Positions 48,780 to 58,735 of a stretch of 64,000 bases of DNA are shown here, piece by piece. The DNA comes from JAJPKK01 sp963702755. GTDB lineage: Bacteria; Pseudomonadota; Alphaproteobacteria; Rhizobiales; Xanthobacteraceae. The stretch's first letter is position 1; each line of letters begins with the position of its first letter. The notes beneath the pieces were generated by a model. It was given only the letters and a program-made list of their open reading frames with translations, ran no database searches and had not been told where the DNA came from. Position numbers and translations under genes: made by a program. The stretch lies in assembly GCA_963702755.1 (NCBI GenBank), contig CAVPDZ010000005.1:1-64000 (forward strand), written 5' to 3'.

Positions 48780-51700
48780 CTGAATATTTCGCTGCCGTTT
48801 ATCACGCGGCCCATCGCGACGATCCTGTTGTCCGTCGGCGTGTTCCTGACGGGGGCGGTGGCGTATCGATTCCTCCCCGTCGCGGCGTTGCCGAACGTCG
48901 AATTCCCCACCATCCATATTACTGCGAGCCGGCCTGGCGCCGACCCCTCGACCATGGCGGCGACGGTCGCGGCGCCGCTGGAGCGCCGGCTCGGCGAGAT
49001 CCCCGGCGTGATCGAACTCACCTCGTCAAGCTCGCTCGGCACCGCGCAGATCACCATCCAGTTCGACATTTCCCGCCGCATCGACAGCGCGGCCCGCGAC
49101 GTGCAGGCCGCCCTCAACGGCGCGGTCGCGGACCTGCCGGGTGATCTGCCGTCGCTACCGACCTTCCGCAAGGCCAATCCCAACGGCGCGCCCATCATCA
49201 TCCTGGCGCTGACGTCCGACACGCTGCCGCCGAGTTCCGTCTACGACATCGCCGATACGGTGATCGCCCAGCGCCTGTCCCAGGTTGATGGCGTCGCGGA
49301 GGTCAATGTCGCCGGCGCCGAGCAGCCGGCGATCCGGGTGCGCGTCAACCCGATCGCGATCGCCAACATGGGCGTCAGCATGGAAGACGTGCGCAACGCG
49401 ATCGTCAATGCCAATGCAACCGGCCCGCTCGGCGAGTTCGCGGGTGACGGCCTTGCCTGGTCGATTGCCGTCAACGCGCAGATGCGCGATCCCGACGAGT
49501 ATCGCAACATCGTGGTGAAGTCGGCAAACGGCAGCCGTTACCTTGCTCGGCGCGGTGGCAACCGTCGAGCAGAGCACGCGCAATAGCCGCTCGGCCGCCT
49601 GGTACAATCAGCAGCCGGCCGTGCTCCTCGTCGTCACCAAGGAGGCCGGCGCCAATGTGATCGAGACCGTCGATCGCATTCACCGGCTACTGCCCGAGCT
49701 GCAGCGCTGGGCGCCGGCGGGCATCCGCTTCTCGGTGCTGTCGGATCGCACCAAGATGATCCGCGCCAGCGTGCGCGACATGCAGCTGACGCTCGGTGCC
49801 ACCATCATTCTCGTGATGATGGTCGTGTTCATCTTTCTTCGGCGGCTCACGCCCACCATTGCCGTCGGCATCACCGTGCCGCTGTCGCTCTCCGGCACCT
49901 GCGCCGCCATGTGGCTTGCCGGGTACTCGATCGACAATCTGTCGCTGATGGCGCTCGCCGTCGCGGTCGGCTTTGTCGTCGATGATGCCATCGTGATGAT
50001 CGAGAACGCGTTCCGCAATCTCGAGAAGGGCATGACGCCGTTTGCGGCCGCGGTCGCCAGCGCCGAGCAGATCGGGTTCACGGTGGTCTCGATCAGCGTG
50101 TCGCTGATCGCGGCGTTCATTCCGCTGCTCTTCATGGGCGGACTTGCCGGGCGGCTGTTTCGCGAGTTCTCGGTGACGCTCGTGTTCGCGATCACGATCT
50201 CGACGCTGGTGTCGCTGTCGGTGACGCCGATGATCTGCGCGCATTTCCTGCGCGAGACGCCGAGCGCGCGGGCAACGCGGCTCGATCGGCTGATCGAAGG
50301 CATGCTCGCTGCCCTCGTGCGCCGCTATGCGACGAGCCTTGCCTTCGTGCTGCGTCATCAGACGCTCACGTTGCTCGCGCTTGCCGCGACCATGGCGCTG
50401 ACGGTCTATCTCTACATCCACACGCCCAAGGGTTTCTTTCCGCCCGACGACAGCGGCTTTGTCGGCTCCTATGCCGCGGCGTCACCCGACATCTCCTATC
50501 AATCCATGATCGGCCTTGCCCAGCGGGCGGCTGAGATTGTCGCGGCCGATCCTGGCGTCGATGGTGTCGGCACCTCGGTCGGCGGCAGCAACTGGAGCGG
50601 CTTGGTCAACAACGGGCGATTGTTCATCGCGCTCAAGACGCCGGCGGAACGGGGGTGGACGCCGACCGCCACGATCATCGATCGCTTGCGCCTCGCGCTC
50701 GAGCCCCTGCCGGGCCTGCGCGTCTTCATGTGGCCGGCTCAACAGCTGCCCAATGTCGGCGGCCGCTCAAGTCGATCGCAATATCAATTCACGATGATGG
50801 ACACCGACGCCGAGGAATTGGCGAAATGGGTGCCGCGGGTGCAAGACCGCATCCGGCGCATTCCCGGCATCATCGACGTCACCACCGACCGCGAGCTTGG
50901 CGGCCTGCAGGCCAATGTGGTCATCGACCGCACCGCGGCGGCTCGGCTCGGCGTCCAGGTGCAGGACATCGACAACGCGCTCAACAACGCGTTTTCGCAA
51001 CGGCAAATTTCAACCATCTTTACCCAGCGCAACCAGTATCGCGTGATCCTGGAAACCGACGCGTCGTTCCAGCTCGACCCGAGCAATCTCAGCCGCATCT
51101 ACGTCACGGGCGGCAGTGCCCAGGGCTCGCAGGGGCTGTCGGGCTGGAGCGCCGGGGCTCCGGTCGCCGGCGGCAACGCCGTCAGCCAGGGCTCATCAGG
51201 CGCCAACACCCAGGGTACCTCGGCGAGCACGCCGAGCACGGCTTCGCCCGCAACGCCGGTGCCGTTGTCGGCAGTCGCGCGCATCGAAAAATCGAACACG
51301 CCGCTCGTCGTCAATCACCAGAACCAGTTTCCGGCGGTGACGATCACGTGGAACCTCGCCGAGGGCGTGGCGCTCGAGACCGCCGCGGAGGAGGTCATGA
51401 AGGCGGTCGCGGACCTGCACATGCCCGACAGCGTGCGCAACGACTTCGCCGGCGACATGAAGGTGTTTCGCGAGAGCGCGTCGGCGCAGGAACTGCTGAT
51501 CTTCGCCGCGCTGATCGCGGTCTATATCGTGCTTGGCGTACTCTACGAGAGCCTCGCGCACCCGCTCACGATCATCTCGACGCTTGCCGTCGGCCGGACT
51601 CGGCGCGCTGCTCGCGCTGATGATGTTCGGCGCCGAGCTTACGATCATCGCCTTCATCGGCATCATTCTCCTGATCGGCATCGTGAAGAAGAACGGCATC

Positions 51701-52030
51701 ATGCTGGTCGACTTCGCCATCGACGCGCAGCGCGCCGGGCGCTCGCCCGAGGAAGCAATTCACGAGGCCTGTCTTGCGCGATTCCGGCCGATCCTGATGA
51801 CGACGCTCTCGGCGCTGCTCGGCGCGGTGCCGCTCCTTGTTGCGACTGGCACCGGCTCCGATCTGCGCCGCCCGCTCGGCATCACCATCATCGGCGGCCT
51901 CGTGGTGTCGCAGCTGCTGACGCTCTACACGACGCCGGTGATCTATCTCCTGCTCGACAAGCTCGATCGCCGCCGCTGGTGGCGCGCTGCGCCGCGCGCG
52001 GCCGGGATTGTCGACGCGCCGGCTGAGTAG
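48780..52030 (+). CDS. RND efflux transporter, CTG start, two frameshifts
   Basis: About 1083 residues, HAE1-type inner-membrane pump. The natural start NISLPFITRPIATILL begins at CTG 48780, with GGGAG 7 bases upstream and no in-frame ATG, GTG or TTG before the stop at 48756. Core motifs are LAVGFVVDDAIVMIEN (proton-relay Asp pair) and late LITGIVKKNGIMLVDFA-like IGIVKKNGIMLVDFA. Frames change near 49540 and near 51590 (a likely extra T in CGCTTGCCG). A Gly/Ser-rich insert lies near residue 780. No periplasmic adaptor or outer-membrane partner adjoins. It exports drugs or solvents by family role. Confidence 0.85.
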
Positions 52031-52039
52031 GGTCGAATC

Positions 52040-52142
52040 GTAGGGTGGGCAAAGCGAAGCGTGCCCACCGCATATGCGAGCCTGCGTTGGGAGACGAGAC
52101 GTGGGCACACGCGGACTCACGTCCGCGCTTTGCCCACCCTAC
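52040..52142. repeat. Intergenic inverted repeat of the GTAGGGTGGGC type
   Basis: Perfect 17-base arms (52040-52056 and 52126-52142, GTAGGGTGGGCAAAGCG) with a secondary inner inverted pair around CGTGCCCAC. It sits right after the RND stop, in the convergent gap with the spermidine-synthase-like gene. Related palindromes are widespread in Bradyrhizobium-type genomes. Confidence 0.85.
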
Positions 52143-52171
52143 GAAGCTGCGCGAGTTGGAATGATCAACCG

Positions 52172-53177
52172 CTATCGCCGCCGCCGCGGCGCGATGCGGA
52201 TCGTCTCGTAGAGATTGACCGGGGCGAAATCATCGGTGAGCAATTCGCCGCCCTTGGCCGGGTGGTTTTCGACCCGTTTGCCGACGATGACAGGCAGCGG
52301 ATAGCGGAATTTGAACTGGCTCTGCAAAGCGGCGGCGCGCTCCATCAACGCATCCTTGCTTCGAGCAGGCGTTGGCATGGCGACGATGATGGCCTGCGCT
52401 TCACTCGCGTCTTCGAAATCGGGGTAGACGTCGACTGTCGGAAACGCCGCGCGGAATGTCACGAGCGTCGATGTATAGAGCTTGGTGCCGCCCGTGATGT
52501 TGGAGGCGACGACGCCGCCAGGCGCGAGATGCTGGCGCACGAGGTCGTAGAACTCCTTGGTGAGAAGGTGGAACGGGACGCCAAGCTCGCGATAGGCATC
52601 GAGGATGATGAGGTCGTAGAGGTCCTTCTGGCGCGTGAGGAATACCCGGCCGTCGCTTTGAATGATGCGGACTCGCTCGCTCTCCTGCAGGCCGAAATAC
52701 TTCTTGCTGGCGGCGATGACGCCGGGATCGAGTTCGACGGAATCGATCTGGACGTCCGGCATGAAGCGCGCGATGTAGGTCGAGACCGAGCCGGCGCCCA
52801 TGCCGATCATCAACACGCGCTTGATCTCCGGCGGGTAGACGAGGCCGACCGTCAGGAGCTGCGTATAGGTCGCCGGCAGTGCATCCGGATCGAGCAGATC
52901 GATCGCCGAAGTCCACGTGCTCCTCGCCTTTGTAACGCGTGGACATCGCCAGCAGCGCGCCGTGCTTCAGGATGAAAAGGTCGTTGTATTCGGTTTCGAT
53001 GTGCGCGACGGAGCCATCACGGTGCTTGAGCATTTCGGCGCGCACGGTTGTATCGATCAAAGCTTCTGATTGAGCACGCGTTGTGGCGACGTGCGCGGCG
53101 CCGGCGCTCATCGCGGCGAGGAGACCGAAAAGGCGGGCACTGGCGACAATGGCCCTCGATGTTGCGATGCGGGTCAC
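52172..53177 (-). CDS. Secreted spermidine-synthase-like methyltransferase-fold protein, frameshifted
   Basis: About 335 residues. GTG 53177 opens a signal-like region (SARLFGLLAAMSAGAAHVA), then ETEYNDLFILKHGALLAMSTRYKGEEHV, as in polyamine synthases. The frame changes near 52905; the other frame runs SAIDLLDPDALPATYTQLL and then MIGMGAGSVSTY (nucleotide site), VELDPGVIAASKKYFGL, SDGRVFLTRQKDLYDLIILDAY. It resembles the soluble C-terminal domain of MFS-linked spermidine synthases. The catalytic role is uncertain and could be polyamine synthesis or another aminopropyl or methyl transfer. Confidence 0.75.
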
Positions 53178-53423
53178 GGGGTGAAACCTCTGCTGCGCGC
53201 GCCCTGGGCCGATGGGCTGGAGCCCGCTCGCGCTTGTTGTTTGACGGGCCGGTTGATGCCGCCAGTCGTTACTTTCGTTCCGCCGAGTATATCAGGCTAA
53301 TGCCAGGGTCGGTCGGGCCGAACTGTGTCGATGCGACCCTTTTGCGCGCGACAACCGGGTGATGTACTCTTGCGCTCGCCTTAACGCCCTGCAAGGGCCG
53401 GCATACGCACATCGGAGGAAACC

Positions 53424-54263
53424 ATGACGAAGTCCACCAAGACGGCGACCACGAAGCCTGCGCCCAATCGGCGCGTCGTGCTGTCCGGCATGGCGGCCGG
53501 TGCGGGCGCCGCCGCCGGCGCGCTCGACAGCCTTGTGACGCCTGTCCAGGCGCAAACCAGCGCCAAGACGTTCGTCCTCGTTCATGGTTCCTGGCACGGC
53601 GGCTGGTGCTGGCGCCGCGTCGCCGATCGACTTGAGAGCAAGGGCCACAAGGTCTATACGCCGACCCTTACCGGCGTCGGCGAGCGCGCGCATCTCATGA
53701 GCGCGATGATCACGCTCGACACCCACATCACCGATGTCGCCAACGTCATCAAATGGGAGAACCTCGATAACGTCGTCCTGGTGGGCCACTCCTACGCGGG
53801 CTTCGTGATATCGGGCGTCGCGGAGAAGGCGCAATCCGCGATCCGCTCCATCGTCTATCTCGACGCGTTCCTGCCGGAAAACGGCGACCGCGTCGTCGAT
53901 TACTCGCCGCCCGATATGCGCGAGAGCTCGTTCGCAGCGGCCGCGAGGAACGACGTGGGCCGTCCGGTGCCGCCCGCCAAGGCCTTCGGCGTCAACGAGA
54001 AGGACCAGGCCTGGGTCAACAGCAAGATGACGCCGCAGCCGACCTTCGTGTCGCTCCAGCCGATCGCCCTTACCGGCGCCCGCGAAAAGATCGCAAGGAA
54101 GACCTACATCCGCGCCGCCGCGTTCCCCGCGCCGGCGTTCGACAAGTTCCTGGCCAAGCTGAAAACCGATTCGAGCTGGCGCACCTACGAGGTGCCGTCG
54201 GGCCACGACGTGATGGTCGACATGCCGGACCGCCTGACGGAGATCTTGCTCGAGGTGGCGTGA
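53424..54263 (+). CDS. Tat-exported alpha/beta hydrolase (methyl-esterase-like)
   Basis: 279 residues. NRRVVLSGMAAGAGAAAGAL is a twin-arginine-like signal with cleavage near VQAQ. Catalytic Ser lies in VGHSYAG, acid in YLDAFLP region and His in PSGHDVMVD. FVLVHGSWHGGWCWRRVADRL is the oxyanion strand of the salicylic-acid-binding-protein 2/EstC group, which hydrolyses aromatic or fatty methyl esters. GGAGG precedes ATG 53424. Convergent with the flavin monooxygenase gene. Confidence 0.85.
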   Translation: MTKSTKTATTKPAPNRRVVLSGMAAGAGAAAGALDSLVTPVQAQTSAKTFVLVHGSWHGGWCWRRVADRLESKGHKVYTPTLTGVGERAHLMSAMITLDTHITDVANVIKWENLDNVVLVGHSYAGFVISGVAEKAQSAIRSIVYLDAFLPENGDRVVDYSPPDMRESSFAAAARNDVGRPVPPAKAFGVNEKDQAWVNSKMTPQPTFVSLQPIALTGAREKIARKTYIRAAAFPAPAFDKFLAKLKTDSSWRTYEVPSGHDVMVDMPDRLTEILLEVA

Positions 54264-54312
54264 TGACGAGCCTCTCGCGCGACAGGTGAGACAGCTGCTG
54301 AGCCGGTGAGCC

Positions 54313-55425
54313 TCACGTCCCGGTGGGGCGGTGGAGCGCGGTGCGGGTGCGCTGGCGCACGAGCCAGCGCGAGCGGCCGGCGAGCGCGAGGGTTGCGGCG
54401 CGCAGCGGCGGCGGCCAAGTGGTCGGCAGTCCGAGAAGCACCGAGACGCGCTGGGTGTGATCGGTGAGGGGGCGTTCGCGGCGTTCCCAGGACGCGAGCG
54501 CTGTCGCGAGATCGGGCTCGCGGTCGAGATGGACGGCAAGCGAGAGCGCGTTCATCATCGCGCAGCCGCCGCCCTGGCCGATGTTGGGCGGCAAGGCGTG
54601 GGCGGCGTCGCCGAGAATGGCGACGCGGCCCTTCGACCAGCGCGATAGCTTGATGAGTTCGAAGCGGTCGTAGCGGCCTTCGGTGCCGATGCGGTCGATC
54701 AACGTTTCGAGGTGGGGGAATGCGCGCTTCCACACGTCCTTGCGCACCGGCACCGCTTTTGCCGCCTCGTCGCGGTCGAGCATGGTGAGCGCGAGATAGA
54801 TGTCGCGGTCGCTGCAGGGCGTGTAGAGCACACGACGCGTGCCCGACCAGTATTCGATCGTCTTCGTATCGTCCGTGCGTTCCGCCGCCGTCTTGTCGAG
54901 CAGCATCCGGGTGCAGCCGTCGACCAGGGCTTTGCGCTTCGCCACGAGGCCGAGCGCGTCGCGCACGCAAGAATTGATGCCGTCGGCGCCGACGATGAGG
55001 TCAGCCTTGTGTCGGCCGCCGTCCGCAAGCGAGAGTTCGCCGTCGGGTGTCGCGCCGCTCGCGGTGGAGTTGGTGACGATCTCGACGCCGGCCTTGGTGG
55101 CGACCGCCGCGAGCGCATTGATGATGTTCTGGCGCACGATCGAAAACACGCGGCTGCCGGTCCAGCGATGCACCGAGATGACACGGTTTTGGTCGTCGCG
55201 CACTTCGCGGGTGTGCGCCGGCTGCGCGCCCTCGACCGCAGCGTCATAGGCGCCGAGGGCTTCGAGCACCCGCAGCCCATTCTCGTAGACATAGATGCCG
55301 GCACCGGTGGTACGCAGCTGGTCGGCGCGCTCGTGCACACGCACGTTCCAGCCGCGCTGGGCGAGCGCGCATGCCGCGGTGAGCCCCGCGAAGCCCGCCC
55401 CCACGATCTCCGCGTGGCGCGTCAT
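54313..55425 (-). CDS. FAD-dependent aromatic hydroxylase-type monooxygenase
   Basis: 370 residues, single-component flavoprotein hydroxylase. The FAD site is EIVGAGFAGLTAACALA at the start, DG motif GADGINSCVRDAL and GD motif LGDAAHALPPNIGQGGG. It resembles salicylate 1-hydroxylase and 6-hydroxynicotinate 3-monooxygenase, hydroxylating an aromatic acid with NAD(P)H. It ends 49 bases from the convergent esterase, whose product could be an aromatic acid; that link is inference. Confidence 0.88.
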   Translation of the reverse strand: MTRHAEIVGAGFAGLTAACALAQRGWNVRVHERADQLRTTGAGIYVYENGLRVLEALGAYDAAVEGAQPAHTREVRDDQNRVISVHRWTGSRVFSIVRQNIINALAAVATKAGVEIVTNSTASGATPDGELSLADGGRHKADLIVGADGINSCVRDALGLVAKRKALVDGCTRMLLDKTAAERTDDTKTIEYWSGTRRVLYTPCSDRDIYLALTMLDRDEAAKAVPVRKDVWKRAFPHLETLIDRIGTEGRYDRFELIKLSRWSKGRVAILGDAAHALPPNIGQGGGCAMMNALSLAVHLDREPDLATALASWERRERPLTDHTQRVSVLLGLPTTWPPPLRAATLALAGRSRWLVRQRTRTALHRPTGT

Positions 55426-55518
55426 GCGGCGCTGCCTTGCGCGGTCAACCGTCTTTCAGGCAGTTGCGTGCGTCTGCTTTCAATTCGAGGGCTGGGCAGT
55501 CGTCGATGATGCTGCGCC

Positions 55519-55643
55519 TTCTTCTCCCTCCCCCCTTGTGGGGGAGGGTCGGGGTGGGGGGTCGAGAAGTCAAGGCGAAGAGGTGCCACATCTCCCGACC
55601 CCCACCCCCCGACCCCTCCCCACAAGGGGGAGGGGAGAAGGAG
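55519..55643. repeat. Intergenic inverted repeat, CCCTCCCC family, copy 1
   Basis: Long imperfect arms of about 45 bases (55519-55563 and 55596-55643) rich in C and G runs, in a 394-base gap between the monooxygenase and the VOC gene. Apart from this element I see no gene in the gap. A related element is at 58458. Confidence 0.85.
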
Positions 55644-55819
55644 CGCAATGGGGTGACGTGCTTTTGCTCCGCCCTCGAAGGTAGTCTATCGCGCTCTCAT
55701 CTGGGGCTCGCCGCGTCGCGCTCTTCCCGAGCGTGACGCTTTGTGTCTGCCGGCCTATGATGCGGCCACATCCAGCGGGCGCCGCGATGCGCGCGCCCAT
55801 CATTGCCAAGGAGAAACTC

Positions 55820-56239
55820 ATGGCCCGTCTTCGCCACTTCGCGGTTGTCGTCAGCGATCTCGACAAGGCGGCGGCGTTCTATCACGACGTCTTCGAGCTC
55901 GAACGGATCGGCCGCGAGGATCTGGAGATCGGCTCGGCGATCTATATGAGTGACGGCGTTATTAATCTCGCGCTGTTGAATTTCACCGGCAAGGCCGGCA
56001 GCAAAGCATCCGACCTTGCCGAGGGCTCGCGCTTCGTCGGCGCCCATCATTTCGGATTCCAGGTCGACGACCTCGCCGAGACGCAAAAGCGCATCGAGTC
56101 CCACGGCGGCAAATTCTTCTTCGATCTTGGCGACGAACGGCATGGCAATTTCGAACGCAAGTTCAAGGACCCGGACGGCGTCATCTTCGACATTTCCGAG
56201 AACGGCTGGCAAGGGACCGAGAGCTACCGCAAGAAATAG
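55820..56239 (+). CDS. VOC-family (glyoxalase/dioxygenase-like) protein
   Basis: 139 residues, paired beta-alpha-beta-beta-beta modules. MARLRHFAVVVSDLDKAAAFYHDVFEL opens the first module; AHHFGFQVDDL and DPDGVIFDISENGW close the second with a metal-type His and Glu/Asp. Members include glyoxalase I, methylmalonyl-CoA epimerase and ring-cleavage dioxygenases. AGGAG lies before ATG 55820; the reading from 55733 is rejected. Substrate not evident. Confidence 0.88.
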   Translation: MARLRHFAVVVSDLDKAAAFYHDVFELERIGREDLEIGSAIYMSDGVINLALLNFTGKAGSKASDLAEGSRFVGAHHFGFQVDDLAETQKRIESHGGKFFFDLGDERHGNFERKFKDPDGVIFDISENGWQGTESYRKK

Positions 56240-56348
56240 ATTTTCGTTGTCCGCGCGTCGACACATCGGTCGACGCGCTCCATCTTGTAATTGCTGTGCG
56301 CCCGTTCGGTTTCCGATCCGAAAATAGTTCGTCGGTTCGAAGGTGGCC

Positions 56349-57407
56349 TCACTTGATGAAGGCGTTGGTGTACAAATCCTCGACCGGCGATTTGCGCTGG
56401 ATCAGGCCCTTGGCGAGATAAAAGTCCTGCAGCTTCGCGAGCCGGTCGGCGTCGACTTCGCCGAGCATCTTTTGGCCGGGATAGACCAGCTTGACGTAGA
56501 AGTTGAACGCGGCCTTGACGGCGCCTTCCTTGCCGCGCCACTCGGGAACGAATTTGACGAAGTCCACGGCGGCCTGGTTGGGATCGTCCATGATGTCCTT
56601 CATGCCGCGCAAGGCGGCTTTGACGAAGGCGTGCACCAGCTCGGGCTTCTCCTTGATGATGCGGTCGGAGGCGCCGATGCCTTGCGCCATGGTGGGGAAG
56701 AACTCGTCCGTCGGAATGACTTTGACCTTCACGCCGGCGGCTTCGACCGGCGGGATCCAGTCTGGCACACCCGCCATGCCGGCGGATTTGCCGGCGGCGA
56801 CGAATTCCCACACGCCGGTCGGGCCGACCGACTGGACGTTGACGTCGTCCTGTGAGAGCCCGACGCTCGCGAGCAGGCCGAGCAGCGCGTAGTAGGTCGT
56901 GTCCTGGTACGACATGACGGTGATGGTCTTGCCCTTGAGATCGGCCGGCTTTTCGATGCCGGAATCCGCGCGCACCACGAGCTGCATGAAGCCCTTGCCG
57001 CCGAACACGGTGACGATCTTGATGGGCACGCCGTTCTGACGGACCATGATCGGACCGTCAGCGACGATGCCGCCGAGCGGCGCGTTGCCCGCGCCGACCT
57101 GCTTTGCCACATCGACGCCGCCGCGCCCGACTTCGAAGGTCACATCGAGGCCGGCCTCGGTGAAATAGCCCTTGCCCTTGGCGAGTTGGATCGGGCCGAA
57201 GGCGGGAAGAAGCGGCGGCGCCGGGAAGAGATAGGTGACCGCTTCGCCCGCATGGACAGGCCCGGCGGCAGCCATCGGCAACCCCAGCGCGAGGCCGAGC
57301 GCTGCAAGCGCGACGAACGCGGTCATCGTCCGCGGACGATCGCCAAGCGGCACGGCGTGACGTCGCAGGGCAGGGCGGTCGACGGGTTGGGCAAAGGCGT
57401 TCCACAT
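56349..57407 (-). CDS. NMT1/THI5-like ABC substrate-binding protein of the adjacent importer
   Basis: 352 residues with a long N-region and a hydrophobic signal (TAFVALAALGLALGLPMAAAG, cleavage near VHAG). VTYLFPAPPLLPAFGPIQLAKGKGYFTEAGLDV is the SsuA/TauA-like first lobe, and the middle GGKGFMQLVVRADSGI and TVMSYQDTTYYALLG follow. ATG 57407 with GGAGAG 6 bases upstream is preferred over an upstream TTG. It diverges from the ATPase gene of the same importer. Ligands of this family include sulfonates, pyrimidines and aromatic acids. Confidence 0.88.
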   Translation of the reverse strand: MWNAFAQPVDRPALRRHAVPLGDRPRTMTAFVALAALGLALGLPMAAAGPVHAGEAVTYLFPAPPLLPAFGPIQLAKGKGYFTEAGLDVTFEVGRGGVDVAKQVGAGNAPLGGIVADGPIMVRQNGVPIKIVTVFGGKGFMQLVVRADSGIEKPADLKGKTITVMSYQDTTYYALLGLLASVGLSQDDVNVQSVGPTGVWEFVAAGKSAGMAGVPDWIPPVEAAGVKVKVIPTDEFFPTMAQGIGASDRIIKEKPELVHAFVKAALRGMKDIMDDPNQAAVDFVKFVPEWRGKEGAVKAAFNFYVKLVYPGQKMLGEVDADRLAKLQDFYLAKGLIQRKSPVEDLYTNAFIK

Positions 57408-57549
57408 ATCCAACTCTCCAACGCGGTCGCGGAAAAATGCGCGATCATCTGCTGCAATCTATCGAGTTTCGCAGGACTTGCACTATACTTGTCGGCGGCG
57501 TGCGGGGAAGCAGCACCTGCGGGTCGTGATCCTGTCGAGCTTCAAGAAC

Positions 57550-58433
57550 ATGTCCGACCCAGCGCGCCTCGAATATCGCAACATCACCATGCGTTTTGCG
57601 ACCGGCGCCGGTGCGGCGGCCTTGACCGCCGTCTCCGACGTGAGCTTTGCCGTCGGCGACGGCGAGGTGGTGTCGCTCATCGGGCCGAGCGGTTGCGGCA
57701 AAAGCACGCTGCTCAACATCGGGGCAGGGCTTGCCGCTCCGAGCAGCGGCGCGGCCTTCGTCGACGGCGAGCGCGTCGAGGGGCCCAATGATCACGTAGC
57801 ATTCATGCTGCAGAAGGATTTGCTGCTGCCGTGGCGCACGGTCGCCGAGAACGTGATGTTCGGCGTCGAGATCAAGGGCGTCGCGCCGGCGCGAGCGCCG
57901 GGCGCGCGCGACCGCGCTGCTCGAAAGCTTCAACCTCGCCGAGTTCTCCGGACGCTATCCGCATCAGCTTTCGGGCGGCATGCGGCAGCGCGTGGCATTG
58001 GCGCGGACGCTCGCGGTCGATCCCTCGGTGCTGCTGCTCGACGAGCCGTTCTCCGCGGTCGACGCGCAGACCCGCATGGTCCTGCAGCGCGAACTCGCGC
58101 ACACCTTGCAGCGCGGCGCGCAAGACCGCGCTCCTCATCACCCACGATCTCGTCGAGGCGGTGACGCTGTCGGACCGCGTGCTGGTGATGAGCCGTCGCC
58201 CGGGCCGCATCATCGACGAGATCAAAGTTGACCTGCCGCACCGCGAGAACCCGATCGCGCGCCGCCATGACGCGAGGGTGCACGAATACGTGGCGCGCCT
58301 GATGGATCGGCTCGACATCGATCCGGCCGCGGCCGAAGGCGCAGCCGGCATTACGGCGGCAAGCGGCGGCGTGGTGAAGGTGCAGTGCGCCGGGCGGCGG
58401 CGCGACAAGCGGCATGGCGAACTGACGCGATGA
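57550..58433 (+). CDS. ABC transporter ATPase (SsuB/TauB-like), two frameshifts
   Basis: About 294 residues. Walker A GPSGCGKST, Q-loop FMLQKDLLLPWRT, signature LSGGMRQRVALARTL, Walker B LLLDEPFSAVDA and H-loop LLITHDLVEAV are all present but in three frames, with shifts near 57895 and 58120. It powers import across the inner membrane. Start MSDPARLEYRNITMRF at ATG 57550. The permease follows after an inverted repeat. Confidence 0.85.
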
Positions 58434-58457
58434 TGGTCTCGCCTCACCCACTCGCTG

Positions 58458-58574
58458 CTCTTTCCCCTCCCCCGCGCGCGGGGGAGGGTCAGGGAGGGGG
58501 CTCGCTCCACGGCACGGACTCGCGGCGAGGGCCCCCTCCCCCAACCCTCCCCCGCGCGCGGGGGAGGGGAAAAG
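58458..58574. repeat. Intergenic inverted repeat, CCCTCCCC family, copy 2
   Basis: Arms of about 43 bases (58458-58500 and 58531-58574) around CCCCCGCGCGCGGGGG palindromic ends, within the 302-base gap between ATPase and permease genes. Nothing else coding is seen in the gap. It may separate or fine-tune expression within the importer operon. Confidence 0.85.
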
Positions 58575-58735
58575 AAATGCATCGGCCGAGCGGCTTTCCT
58601 CGGAGGAAATGCTGCCTTCAGAAGAGATGCTTCTCTCGGCGGAGATGCGCCCTGCAGCGGATGTGTGCGCGTCTGCGGAGAAACGTATGTCGGCGTCTCT
58701 GCTGAGTTTGAATCTCGCAACCGCGGCGCAACCGC

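Noticed and set aside
57478..57490. TATACT hexamer upstream of the ABC ATPase
   Set aside because: A convincing -35 element at normal spacing was not found, so it is not listed as a promoter.
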